Positions 58,401-64,000 of a stretch of 64,000 nucleotides of DNA are shown piece by piece. The position numbers and the translations under genes were made by a program. The stretch's first letter is position 1, and each line of letters starts with the position of its first letter. The notes beneath the pieces were generated by a model, which saw only the letters and a list, made by a program, of their open reading frames with translations, made no database searches and was not told the origin of the DNA. The stretch comes from Microbacterium hydrocarbonoxydans (GTDB lineage Bacteria > Actinomycetota > Actinomycetes > Actinomycetales > Microbacteriaceae): positions 124,001 through 188,000 of the forward strand of contig NZ_JYJB01000005.1 in the NCBI RefSeq assembly GCF_000956475.1, in the 5' to 3' direction.

Positions 58401-60121
58401 GTCTCGACGAGCCGGTCGCCGCGCAGGCGCATCTCGATGCGCTGGTCTCCGCTCGCCGAGCCATCCCCGTGACCATCGCCGGTGTTGCGCGAGTCGCCGC
58501 GATCGAAGACGCCGGCCGTCTGCGCGATGCCCTGGGCGTCGCTCTCCCCACCGGCATCCCGGTCGCGTTCCTCGAGCCGGTGGCAGATCCGCTCGGTGAT
58601 CTGGTCGCACGTCACGCCCGCACGCACGGACCCTTCACCACGGATGCTGTCGCCACCCGCTTCGGCATCGGCTCCGCGGTCGCTCGGCACACCCTGCAGC
58701 GGCTGGAGCAGTCCGGGCGCATCACGAGCGGGTACTTCCTGCCCACCGCCGCCGGCTCCGCCGACGATCTGGAGTGGTGCGACACCGAGGTGCTGCGGCG
58801 ACTGCGGATGCGCTCTCTTGCGGCGATCCGCGGGTCTGTCGAGCCGGTATCCCCGGAGGCGTACGCCCGCTTCCTGCCCGACTGGCAGCATCTGTCTCGC
58901 CCGCTCGAGGGTCTCGACGGCGTGCTGACGGTGATCGAGCAGTTCGCCGGCGTGCCGATCCCCGCGAGCGCCTGGGAGTCTCTCGTCCTCCCCTCGCGAG
59001 TGCGCGACTACACGCCGGCCATGCTCGACGAGCTCACCTCGGCAGGAGAGGTCATCTGGGCGGGCAACGGCACGCTCCCGGGGCGCGACGGCTGGGTGTC
59101 GCTGCATCCGGCAGACCTCGCACCGTTCACGCTGCCCGAATCGGATGCCGAGATCGGCGCCGATTCGCTTGAGGCGCAGCTGCTCGCCGCCCTCGGCGCG
59201 GGGGGCGCCTACTTCGCGACCCAGCTCAAGGAGATGACCGGGGCCGAGAGCGAGCAGTCCGTGCTCGAGGCGCTGTGGAACCTCACCTGGGCGAGCCGCG
59301 TCACGAACGACACCTTCGCGCCGATCCGCGCGCTGCTCGCCGGCGGCTCCCAGGCTCACAAGGTCACTCGCAGGGCGCCTCGCACCCGCACCTATCGAGG
59401 CGTCTCGCTCGCGCGCACCGCTCCCCGGCCGACCTCGCTCGGCGGGCGCTGGTCGCTGCTGCCGGGCGCCGACGCGTCGGCGGGCTCGGCGACCCAGGAT
59501 GCAGCCCGCCGGGCGACTGTCACGGCCGGCCTGCTGCTCGACCGCTACGGCGTCGTCACGCGCGGCGCGGTGCAGGCCGAGGGCGTGCCAGGAGGATTCG
59601 CTCAGGCGTACCGGGTGCTCGCCGGGTTCGAGGAGGCGGGCCACTGCCGACGCGGGTACGTGATCGAGAAGCTCGGGGCCGCGCAGTTCGCGGCATCCGC
59701 CACCGTCGATCGTCTGCGCACATTCGCGGGTCTCGCCGACCCTCCGCCTCGGCACGCCGTCACGCTCGCCGCGACCGACCCTGCGAACCCCTACGGCGCC
59801 GCGCTCGGCTGGCCGCCCCTCGAGGGCGTCTCGCATCGGCCCGGCCGCAAGGCCGGAGGCCTGGTCGTGCTGGTCGACGGCGCCCTCGTGCTCTACCTCG
59901 AGCGAGGAGGGCGCACAGTGCTGTCGTTCAGCGATGACCCCGACGTGCTGCGAGCCGCAGCATCCGACCTGGCCGCCACCGCGCGATCGAGGCGCCTCGA
60001 GACCCTCACGGTCGAGAAGGTCAACGGCGAGGGCGTGTACGGCACGGAGTTCGCGCTGGCCCTGCACGAGGCCGGCTTCGTCGTGACTCCGCGCGGTTAC
60101 ACGCTCCGCAAGACGGTCTGA
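55475..60121 (+). CDS. lhr: Lhr-type ATP-dependent helicase (long form)
   Basis: A 1548-residue superfamily 2 helicase, length typical of actinobacterial Lhr. Motifs: Q-like PTPAQAGAWEAI, Walker A VVAPTGSGKTLSAFLW, Ia ISPLKAL, Ib TTPESLYLML, II IIDEVHAV, III GLSATVRP, IV IVFANSRR, V ATSSLELGIDMG and VI QRVGRAGHQ. The winged-helix and Lhr-core domains follow, then the large C-terminal Lhr-CTD. Lhr unwinds DNA and RNA:DNA hybrids in DNA repair. Between Walker A and motif Ia is an extra loop with TARERTTGTARERM encoded by a 24-bp tandem repeat. The ATG at 55475 has GGAGG 2-6 nt upstream. A Nei glycosylase gene lies nearby downstream. Confidence 0.95.
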   Translation: MGDVLDRFTPATQDWFRGAFSAPTPAQAGAWEAISAGKHALVVAPTGSGKTLSAFLWAIDSVFRERTMGTARERTTGTARERMQLTDAAPKKKDASRTRILYISPLKALGVDVERNLRSPLIGIGQSARRLGTTAPSVTVGVRSGDTTSSDRRKLVADPPDILITTPESLYLMLTSRAGETLRDVHTVIIDEVHAVAATKRGAHLAVSLERLDALRRAHGAQDPAQRIGLSATVRPIDEVARFLGGSAPVEIVAPPASKTFELGVVVPMDDMTNPPPPPGVAAPVDGEPAEYSEVTGSVWPHVEEAIVDRILENNSTIVFANSRRLAERLTGRLNEIYSERIGIALPDATVPAAMMAQAGATAGADPVLAKAHHGSVSKEQRAQVEEELKSGVLRCVVATSSLELGIDMGAVDLVIQVEAPPSAASGLQRVGRAGHQVGEISRAALFPKHRGDVLHTAIVTERMLAGKIEAIQVPRNPLDILAQQTVAASALGAISVEEWFETVRRSAPFQSLPRSAYEATLDLLAGRFPSDEFAELRPRLVWDRDAGTLTGRPGAQRIAVTSGGTIPDRGLFGVFVAGETTGARVGELDEEMVYESRVGDVFTLGTTSWRIAEITHDRVNVIPAYGQPGKVPFWHGDGIGRPFELGEALGRFSREVSAAAPEKAAQRLIDAGLDEQARANLMAHLTEQREATGTLPTDRTLTVERGHDEVGDWRVILHSPYGMKVHAPWALAINARVRERLGVEGSAVASDDGIIVRIPDADAEPPGAELFVFDPDELEQLVTEEVGGSALFASRFRECAARSLLMPRMNPNKRTPLWQQRQRSAQLLEVARRHPTFPVILETLREVLQDVYDLPSLRRLAMSIADRRIRLVETEPAQPSPFARDLLFGYVGAFMYEGDSPLAERRAAALSVDPALLGELLGTVELRELLDPDVIAQFEREAQRLDPERHARGLEGAADLLRMLGPLDAAEIASRLDEPVAAQAHLDALVSARRAIPVTIAGVARVAAIEDAGRLRDALGVALPTGIPVAFLEPVADPLGDLVARHARTHGPFTTDAVATRFGIGSAVARHTLQRLEQSGRITSGYFLPTAAGSADDLEWCDTEVLRRLRMRSLAAIRGSVEPVSPEAYARFLPDWQHLSRPLEGLDGVLTVIEQFAGVPIPASAWESLVLPSRVRDYTPAMLDELTSAGEVIWAGNGTLPGRDGWVSLHPADLAPFTLPESDAEIGADSLEAQLLAALGAGGAYFATQLKEMTGAESEQSVLEALWNLTWASRVTNDTFAPIRALLAGGSQAHKVTRRAPRTRTYRGVSLARTAPRPTSLGGRWSLLPGADASAGSATQDAARRATVTAGLLLDRYGVVTRGAVQAEGVPGGFAQAYRVLAGFEEAGHCRRGYVIEKLGAAQFAASATVDRLRTFAGLADPPPRHAVTLAATDPANPYGAALGWPPLEGVSHRPGRKAGGLVVLVDGALVLYLERGGRTVLSFSDDPDVLRAAASDLAATARSRRLETLTVEKVNGEGVYGTEFALALHEAGFVVTPRGYTLRKTV
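55663..55720 (+). repeat. 24-bp coding tandem repeat in lhr
   Basis: CCGCGAGCGGACCAYGGGYACAGC occurs at 55663-55686 and 55687-55710, with a partial third copy (55711-55720). It encodes RERTMGTA/RERTTGTA/RER in a loop of helicase domain 1 where other Lhr proteins are shorter; the copy number may vary. Confidence 0.85.
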
Positions 60122-60140
60122 GCCTCGTACGCTGAGACCC

Positions 60141-60908
60141 ATGATCCAGGAATTCGGCGCCGGCGTGCGCACCCTGATCCGCGGATTCGCGCTGTGGCGC
60201 ACTCGGCCAGGCCTGATGAACCTCGGCCTCATCCCGGCGGTGATCTCACTCGCGATCATCGCCGCCGTGCTGCTGCCGCTCATCCTCGGGATGAACTCGA
60301 TCTCGGCCTGGCTCACGCCGTTCGCGGAGGACTGGCCGGCGCCGTGGAAGGGCCTGTTGCGCGCAGCAGTGGGCTTCGTGATCGTCGCCGCGGCGATCGC
60401 TCTGTCGACCGCCGTGTTCAGCGCCCTGACGCTGACGATCGGCGATCCGTTCTACCAGCGCATCTGGCATGCGGTCGAGGTCGATCTCGGCAACCCTCCG
60501 CCCGAGGACGGCGGAGGCTTCTGGACCGCTCTGGGCGAGGGGCTCCGACTCGTCGTGCTCGGCATCCTGACCGCGCTGCTCGTGCTGCTCGTCGGGTTCA
60601 TCCCGCTCGTGGGCGGCATCCTCGGCGGAGTTCTCGGCGTGGTGCTGTCCGGCCGGCTCTTGGCCCGCGAACTCACGGGACGCTCCTTCGACGCTCGCAA
60701 CCTCAGCCCCGCCGACCGGGCGGCGCTGTTCTCCGGCAGCCGCGCGCGCGTGCTCGGGTTCGGCGTCGCGACGCAGCTGTGCTTCCTGATCCCCGGCGGA
60801 GCCGTGGTCGTGATGCCTGTGGCCGTGGCCGCGTCGACCATGCTGGCCCGCGACATGATGGCGCGCACGCCGCTCGCCGCTGTTCCTCCGACCCCAGGGC
60901 CCGTCTGA
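60141..60908 (+). CDS. EI24 domain-containing (CysZ-like) membrane protein
   Basis: A 255-residue protein. FGAGVRTLIRGFALWRTRPGLMNLGLIPAVI is the EI24 start, followed by helices AIIAAVLLPLIL, AAVGFVIVAAAIALSTAVFSAL, LVVLGILTALLVLLVGFIPLVGGILGG and FGVATQLCFLIPGGAVVVMPVAVAAST. The loop SALTLTIGDPFYQRI is typical of the family. Relatives include the sulfate transporter CysZ, but actinobacterial members are uncharacterised. Its TGA overlaps the ATG of the Nei gene by one base (TGATG), indicating coupled translation. Confidence 0.88.
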   Translation: MIQEFGAGVRTLIRGFALWRTRPGLMNLGLIPAVISLAIIAAVLLPLILGMNSISAWLTPFAEDWPAPWKGLLRAAVGFVIVAAAIALSTAVFSALTLTIGDPFYQRIWHAVEVDLGNPPPEDGGGFWTALGEGLRLVVLGILTALLVLLVGFIPLVGGILGGVLGVVLSGRLLARELTGRSFDARNLSPADRAALFSGSRARVLGFGVATQLCFLIPGGAVVVMPVAVAASTMLARDMMARTPLAAVPPTPGPV

Positions 60909-61681
60909 TGCCCGAGGGCGACACCGTCTTCCGCACCGCGCATCGCCTCGACGATGTGCTGGCCGGGCACGAGGTGACGCGGTTCGATCTGCGCGTCCCG
61001 CAGGCGGCGACCGTCGATCTCACCGGGCACATCGTGCACGGCGTCGCCCCGCGCGGCAAGCACCTGCTGATGCGCATCGGCGATTTCACGCTTCATTCGC
61101 ATCTGCGCATGGACGGCGCCTGGTTCGTCTACCGGCCGGGCGAGAAGTGGCGGCATCCGGCGTTCAAGGTCCGTGCGATCGTCGGCACGGCTGACTGCGA
61201 AGCCGTGGGCGTCGACCTCGCCGAGATCGAGGTGGTTCCGACGCGCGATGAGGAGTCACTCGTCGGCTACCTCGGTCCCGATCCGCTGGCCCCCGACTGG
61301 GATGTCGAGGAGGCGATCCGCCGGCTCGGAGCGGATGCTCGCAGCATCCACGTCGCCCTGCTCGACCAGCGAAACGTCGCAGGCTTCGGCAACGAGTACG
61401 CGGCGGAACTCCTGTTCCTGCGCGGGATCCTGCCCACGACTCCGACGGCCGAGGTCGATGTCCGTGCGCTGCTCGACCTGGGCGTGCGCACGATCCGCGC
61501 CAACCGGAACCGGGTCGACCGCACTTTCACCGGAATCAACCGCCGGGGGCAGACGACCTGGGTCTACGGCAGGGCCGGGCGCCCCTGCCGGCGGTGCGGC
61601 ACGCTGATCCTGAAGGGCTCGCAGGGTGCCGATCCGACCCGTGAGCGGGTCACCTTCTGGTGTCCCAACTGCCAGCGCTGA
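60908..61681 (+). CDS. Endonuclease VIII-like DNA glycosylase (Fpg/Nei)
   Basis: A 257-residue bifunctional glycosylase/AP lyase. MPEGDTVFRTAHRL supplies the catalytic Pro2 and Glu3; GKHLLMRIGDFTLHSHLRMDG contains the conserved Lys of the beta-hairpin and the HSHLRM strand; NVAGFGNEYAAELLFLRGI is the H2TH region, and the C-terminal zinc finger CRRCG...CPNCQR is intact. This resembles actinobacterial Nei2 (MPEGDT start), removing oxidised pyrimidines. It starts inside the EI24 stop (TGATG) and shares a repair theme with lhr. Confidence 0.93.
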   Translation: MPEGDTVFRTAHRLDDVLAGHEVTRFDLRVPQAATVDLTGHIVHGVAPRGKHLLMRIGDFTLHSHLRMDGAWFVYRPGEKWRHPAFKVRAIVGTADCEAVGVDLAEIEVVPTRDEESLVGYLGPDPLAPDWDVEEAIRRLGADARSIHVALLDQRNVAGFGNEYAAELLFLRGILPTTPTAEVDVRALLDLGVRTIRANRNRVDRTFTGINRRGQTTWVYGRAGRPCRRCGTLILKGSQGADPTRERVTFWCPNCQR

Positions 61682-61705
61682 CGGGTATCACCGCCCGGGA
61701 ATGAA

Positions 61706-61748
61706 TCCGGACGGTCGGTGGTTGTTGCTATATCCGGAGAACTCCGGA
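61706..61748 (+). promoter_or_regulatory. TCCGGA motifs upstream of hexapeptide-repeat gene
   Basis: TCCGGA occurs at 61706-61711, 61733-61738 and 61743-61748; the last two form TCCGGA-GAAC-TCCGGA. A TATATC segment (about 61729-61734) could be a -10 element overlapping the middle copy. A possible operator or 5'-UTR hairpin. Confidence 0.35.
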
Positions 61749-61762
61749 ACACGGGAGGAATC

Positions 61763-62170
61763 GTGGGCAAGAACTACGTCGACATCGAGAACGACCAGGG
61801 CGGAACGCTGCGGTACCGCAAGCACGCCAACGGTCGCGGCCTCGTCGCGCATGGCGCGAAGGTGCATCCGATGGCGCACATCGAAGCAGGTGCGTACATC
61901 GAGCCCGGCGCCCGCGTCGGCAAGGGAGCGACCATCGCACGCGGTGCGTGGATCGACACGGATGCTGTGATCGGCGACAACGCGCACATCGATGCGCACG
62001 CGCACGTGGGCCAGGGCGCCGCGATCGGCGACGGCGCGCATGTGGGCGTCCGCACCGAGATCGGACCGGGCGCACGCATCGTGCGCGGGGCGCGCATCGG
62101 CGATGACGAGACCGTCGCTGCCGGTCTCACGGTCGCCACCGACCCGAAGGGTCTCTGGCTCGCAGCCTGA
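61763..62170 (+). CDS. Left-handed beta-helix (hexapeptide-repeat) protein
   Basis: A 135-residue protein built mostly of hexapeptide repeats from about residue 30: AHGAKVHPMAHIEAGAYIEPGARVGKGATIARGAWIDTDAVIGDNAHIDAHAHVG and so on, forming a left-handed beta-helix like gamma-carbonic anhydrases and acyltransferases. The trimer-interface His residues of a carbonic anhydrase are not evident in the usual arrangement (several His lie in AHIDAHAHV), so the activity is open. The GTG at 61763 has GGGAGGAA 3 nt upstream. Confidence 0.8.
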   Translation: MGKNYVDIENDQGGTLRYRKHANGRGLVAHGAKVHPMAHIEAGAYIEPGARVGKGATIARGAWIDTDAVIGDNAHIDAHAHVGQGAAIGDGAHVGVRTEIGPGARIVRGARIGDDETVAAGLTVATDPKGLWLAA

Positions 62171-62183
62171 GCGGGGGCGCCGA

Positions 62184-62924
62184 CTACAGCAGCCGGCGCT
62201 CCGAGGCCCAGACCGTGAGTTCGTGCCGCGACGACAGCTGCAGTTTGCGGAGCACCGCCGAGACGTGGGTCTCGACCGTCTTGATCGAGATGAAAAGCTC
62301 GGCTGCGACCTCTTTGTACGCGTAGCCGCGGGCGATCAATCGCATGACCTCCTGCTCGCGTGCTGACAGGCGGTCGAGCTCGTCCTGCGCCGTCGCGGTC
62401 TCCCCCGACACGGCGCCGAAGGCATCGAGCACGAAGCCTGCCAGTCTCGGCGAGAACACGGCGTCGCCTCCGGCGACGGCGTGCACGGCGCGGCTCACCT
62501 CGGCCCCAGACGAGCCTTTCGTGATGTAGCCGCGGGCTCCGGCGCGGATGACGCGGACGACGTCTTCCGCGGCATCCGACACGCTCAGAGCGAGGAAGCG
62601 GCTCGCCGTCGGCTGCGAGCCGCGGATGACGGCTTCGCCGCCCGTCGCTTCCGCATTCTGGGTCCCTGAGCCGGGCCCACGCGCCCCGGAGGCTCCGGGC
62701 GACGCGGAGCGGCGCTCGGAGGGGGGCGTGGGGATCGAAGGGCCGCCCGGCAGGTGCACGTCGAGAAGCACGACGTCCGGCATGGTGTCTCGGATGACCG
62801 CGATCGCGCTCGGCACGTCGGCCGCCTCGCCGACCACGTCGACGCTCGCATCGAGGTCGGCGCGAAGCCCCGAGCGGAAGATCGAGTGATCGTCCACGAT
62901 CACGACGCGGATGCCGTCAGACAC
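62184..62924 (-). CDS. LuxR/NarL-family response regulator with receiver insertion
   Basis: A 246-residue regulator. The receiver has DDH (residues 11-13), phospho-acceptor Asp55 in VVLLDVHLPGG, Ser114 in FLALSVSD and Lys in GYITKGSSG. The C-terminal helix-turn-helix is LSAREQEVMRLIARGYAYKEVAAELFISIKTVETHVSAVLRKL. About 30 extra residues, Ser/Pro/Gly-rich (about 63-93), sit between Asp55 and the next strand, a region normally about 30 residues in total. The GTG at 62924 has AGGAGGAGA upstream and overlaps the kinase stop by 8 bp. It probably pairs with the adjacent PspC-type histidine kinase. Confidence 0.92.
   Translation of the reverse strand: MSDGIRVVIVDDHSIFRSGLRADLDASVDVVGEAADVPSAIAVIRDTMPDVVLLDVHLPGGPSIPTPPSERRSASPGASGARGPGSGTQNAEATGGEAVIRGSQPTASRFLALSVSDAAEDVVRVIRAGARGYITKGSSGAEVSRAVHAVAGGDAVFSPRLAGFVLDAFGAVSGETATAQDELDRLSAREQEVMRLIARGYAYKEVAAELFISIKTVETHVSAVLRKLQLSSRHELTVWASERRLL
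62659..62680. repeat. Remnant of TTCGACAGG-type repeat inside response-regulator gene
   Basis: TGGGTCCCTGAGCC (62659-62672) followed by GGGCCCAC matches one arm of the palindromic repeat at 2702-2729 (TGGGTCGCTGAACC ... AGCCCAC) except for a missing TGTCGAA core. It lies exactly in the extra receiver segment, suggesting that the insertion derives from such an element. Confidence 0.45.
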
Positions 62925-64000
62925 GGGGCTCTCCTCCTGTCGGGAGGTGCAGGTGCACCTCGGTGCCGTTCTCATCGCTGCGCACGCTGCCGGAGCCTCC
63001 GGAGCGTCGCATGCGGCCGACGATCGACTCTCGCACGCCCAGGCGGTCGCTCGGCACCTCGTCGAGCGTGAAGCCGGGGCCGCGGTCGCGGATGAACACA
63101 TCGACACAGGCCGCACTGCCCTCGATGTAGACAGAGATCTCGCCGCCCGCGTGACGTGCGGCGTTCAGCATCGCCTCGCGGGCCGCCGCAGCCAGGCCGC
63201 CGCTCGCGCGCTCGGTCGACAGACCGGCCGAGACCACGTCGATGCGCACCGGATAATCGAGTTCGAGAGCCCCCGCGTAGTCGCGGAGGTCGGTGGGCAG
63301 GTCGCCGTCGGCAGGTGCGTCGCCGTCGTACAGCCACGCGCGCAGCTCGCGCTCCTGTGCTCGCGCGAGACGGGCGGCTTCGCTCGACGCACCGGCGCGA
63401 TTCTGGATCAGGGCGAGCGTCTGCAGCACCGAATCGTGCAGGTGGGCGGCCATCTCGCTGCGCTGCTCCTCGCGGATGCGCCGCACCCGCTCGCCTGCGA
63501 GCTCGCGCCAGCGGTGCACGAATGTCGACGACAGCACGGCCAGAAGGCCCGCGAGCGGGAGCAGCACCAGAGCGACGGTCGATGCGGCGCCCGGCCGCAT
63601 CACGAGCAGCAGGCCGAACACTCCGGCGAGCACCATCAGGGCGAGTACTCGCACGATCATCGCGTGACGGGGCCCGCGTGCGGTGTCGGAGCGGTCGATC
63701 AGCGTCGCCCACAGCCCCGCTGCAGTCGCGAGAACCGAGGTCGCCCCTACGACGACGGCTGCGGCATGCGATGCTCCGGGGTCGCCCTCGCCGTACCGTC
63801 CGACGCTCCACGACAGCACGGCGATCGCGCCGATCGCGGCGCCGACGAGGAGCGTCCAGGCCACGGGCATCCGCCTCGTCGGCGCCTCTTCTCCCTCGGC
63901 CCAGGGCGTGAACACCCAGCACCAGGCGTACAGCATCACCCCCGACCCACCGCACAGCGCGAGCACGACGAACAGCGCCCGAACCATCCACACGCGCGCG
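62917..64000 (-). CDS. Sensor histidine kinase, PspC-type N-terminus (5' truncated)
   Basis: The frame is open at the window end, so the N-terminus is missing. The visible part starts in ARVWMVRALFVVLALCGGSGVMLYAWCWVFTP, which looks like the second half of a PspC domain, then about five more membrane helices, a HisKA_3-type dimerisation helix EEQRSEMAAHLHDSVLQTLALIQ (phospho-acceptor His in HDS) and a HATPase domain with AAREAMLNAARHAG (N box), VFIRDRGPGFTLDEV (G1) and LGVRESIVGRM (G2). Its stop overlaps the response-regulator start by 8 bp, forming a two-component pair of the NarX/DesK type, likely for envelope stress (inference). Confidence 0.92.
   Translation of the reverse strand, partial: ARVWMVRALFVVLALCGGSGVMLYAWCWVFTPWAEGEEAPTRRMPVAWTLLVGAAIGAIAVLSWSVGRYGEGDPGASHAAAVVVGATSVLATAAGLWATLIDRSDTARGPRHAMIVRVLALMVLAGVFGLLLVMRPGAASTVALVLLPLAGLLAVLSSTFVHRWRELAGERVRRIREEQRSEMAAHLHDSVLQTLALIQNRAGASSEAARLARAQERELRAWLYDGDAPADGDLPTDLRDYAGALELDYPVRIDVVSAGLSTERASGGLAAAAREAMLNAARHAGGEISVYIEGSAACVDVFIRDRGPGFTLDEVPSDRLGVRESIVGRMRRSGGSGSVRSDENGTEVHLHLPTGGEPRV

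Noticed and set aside
55400..60316. A 1638-codon open frame on the minus strand opposite lhr
   Set aside because: It is the antisense shadow of a long high-GC gene; the plus strand has all helicase motifs, a ribosome-binding site and family length, and the antisense product shows only composition-driven Arg/Ala/Gly-rich sequence.

Overview
The window is high-GC DNA (about 70 %) with GTG and TTG starts, many ATGA/GTGA start-stop overlaps, several leaderless promoters, a menaquinone gene (menA), a DUF222/HNH protein, a DUF4229 protein and two palindromic intergenic repeats (with TTCGACAGG and GGTCGTTGAGCGAGCG cores) of the kind I associate with Microbacteriaceae. The best guess is a Microbacterium-like actinomycete chromosome. 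I see no phage, insertion sequence, CRISPR array or rRNA. There is one candidate tRNA.

Layout. (1) 1-970: end of a DUF1684 gene and a repeat-rich gap. (2) 973-7517, minus: carboxymuconolactone-decarboxylase-like protein, M20 peptidase, polar amino-acid ABC transporter, flavin monooxygenase and GNAT acetyltransferase. This set resembles Bacillus yxe/ytm loci for S-modified cysteines. (3) 7716-13101: nitroreductase, SelO AMPylase, secreted sugar dehydrogenase, GNAT, membrane protein, ArfB. (4) 13140-19086, minus: an atypical CAU tRNA candidate, then a nonulosonic (sialic) acid operon with a GT2, a polysialyltransferase-like enzyme, a NeuA-phosphatase fusion, a short NeuB and a DUF6716-type glycosyltransferase. 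(5) 19235-33199: DUF222/HNH, DUF4229, MenA, DHFR-like, cupin, several regulators with visible operator palindromes, DUF6421, SDR, VOC, MFS and threonine aldolase. (6) 33215-43447, minus: a four-carbon sugar/acid-sugar catabolic region of two operons, each preceded by the same 15-bp palindromic site. The operons carry DhaK-DhaL kinase, RpiB, TIM, FCD regulator, sugar isomerase, two dehydrogenases, a 33-residue membrane protein, an ACS-family MFS transporter, an L-threonate-dehydrogenase-like protein and a DUF1537 kinase. (7) 43615-48265: 16-bp tandem repeats, a NUDIX-like protein, an esterase, a secreted nuclease-like protein and an ABC-F ribosome-protection protein with a palindrome inserted in frame. 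(8) 48351-55069: a membrane-anchored beta-propeller divergent from a tightly coupled four-gene CHAT-protease/TPR operon. (9) 55257-64000: PspC-like protein, large Lhr helicase, EI24, Nei glycosylase, hexapeptide-repeat protein, and a LuxR response regulator with a truncated sensor kinase.

Most interesting items: the four-gene operon ending in TPR and CHAT proteins with two unrecognised upstream proteins; the in-frame palindromic insertions in the ABC-F and response-regulator genes; and the tetrose/tetronate region tied together by a shared operator. Protein families were assigned by reading motifs, without database searches.
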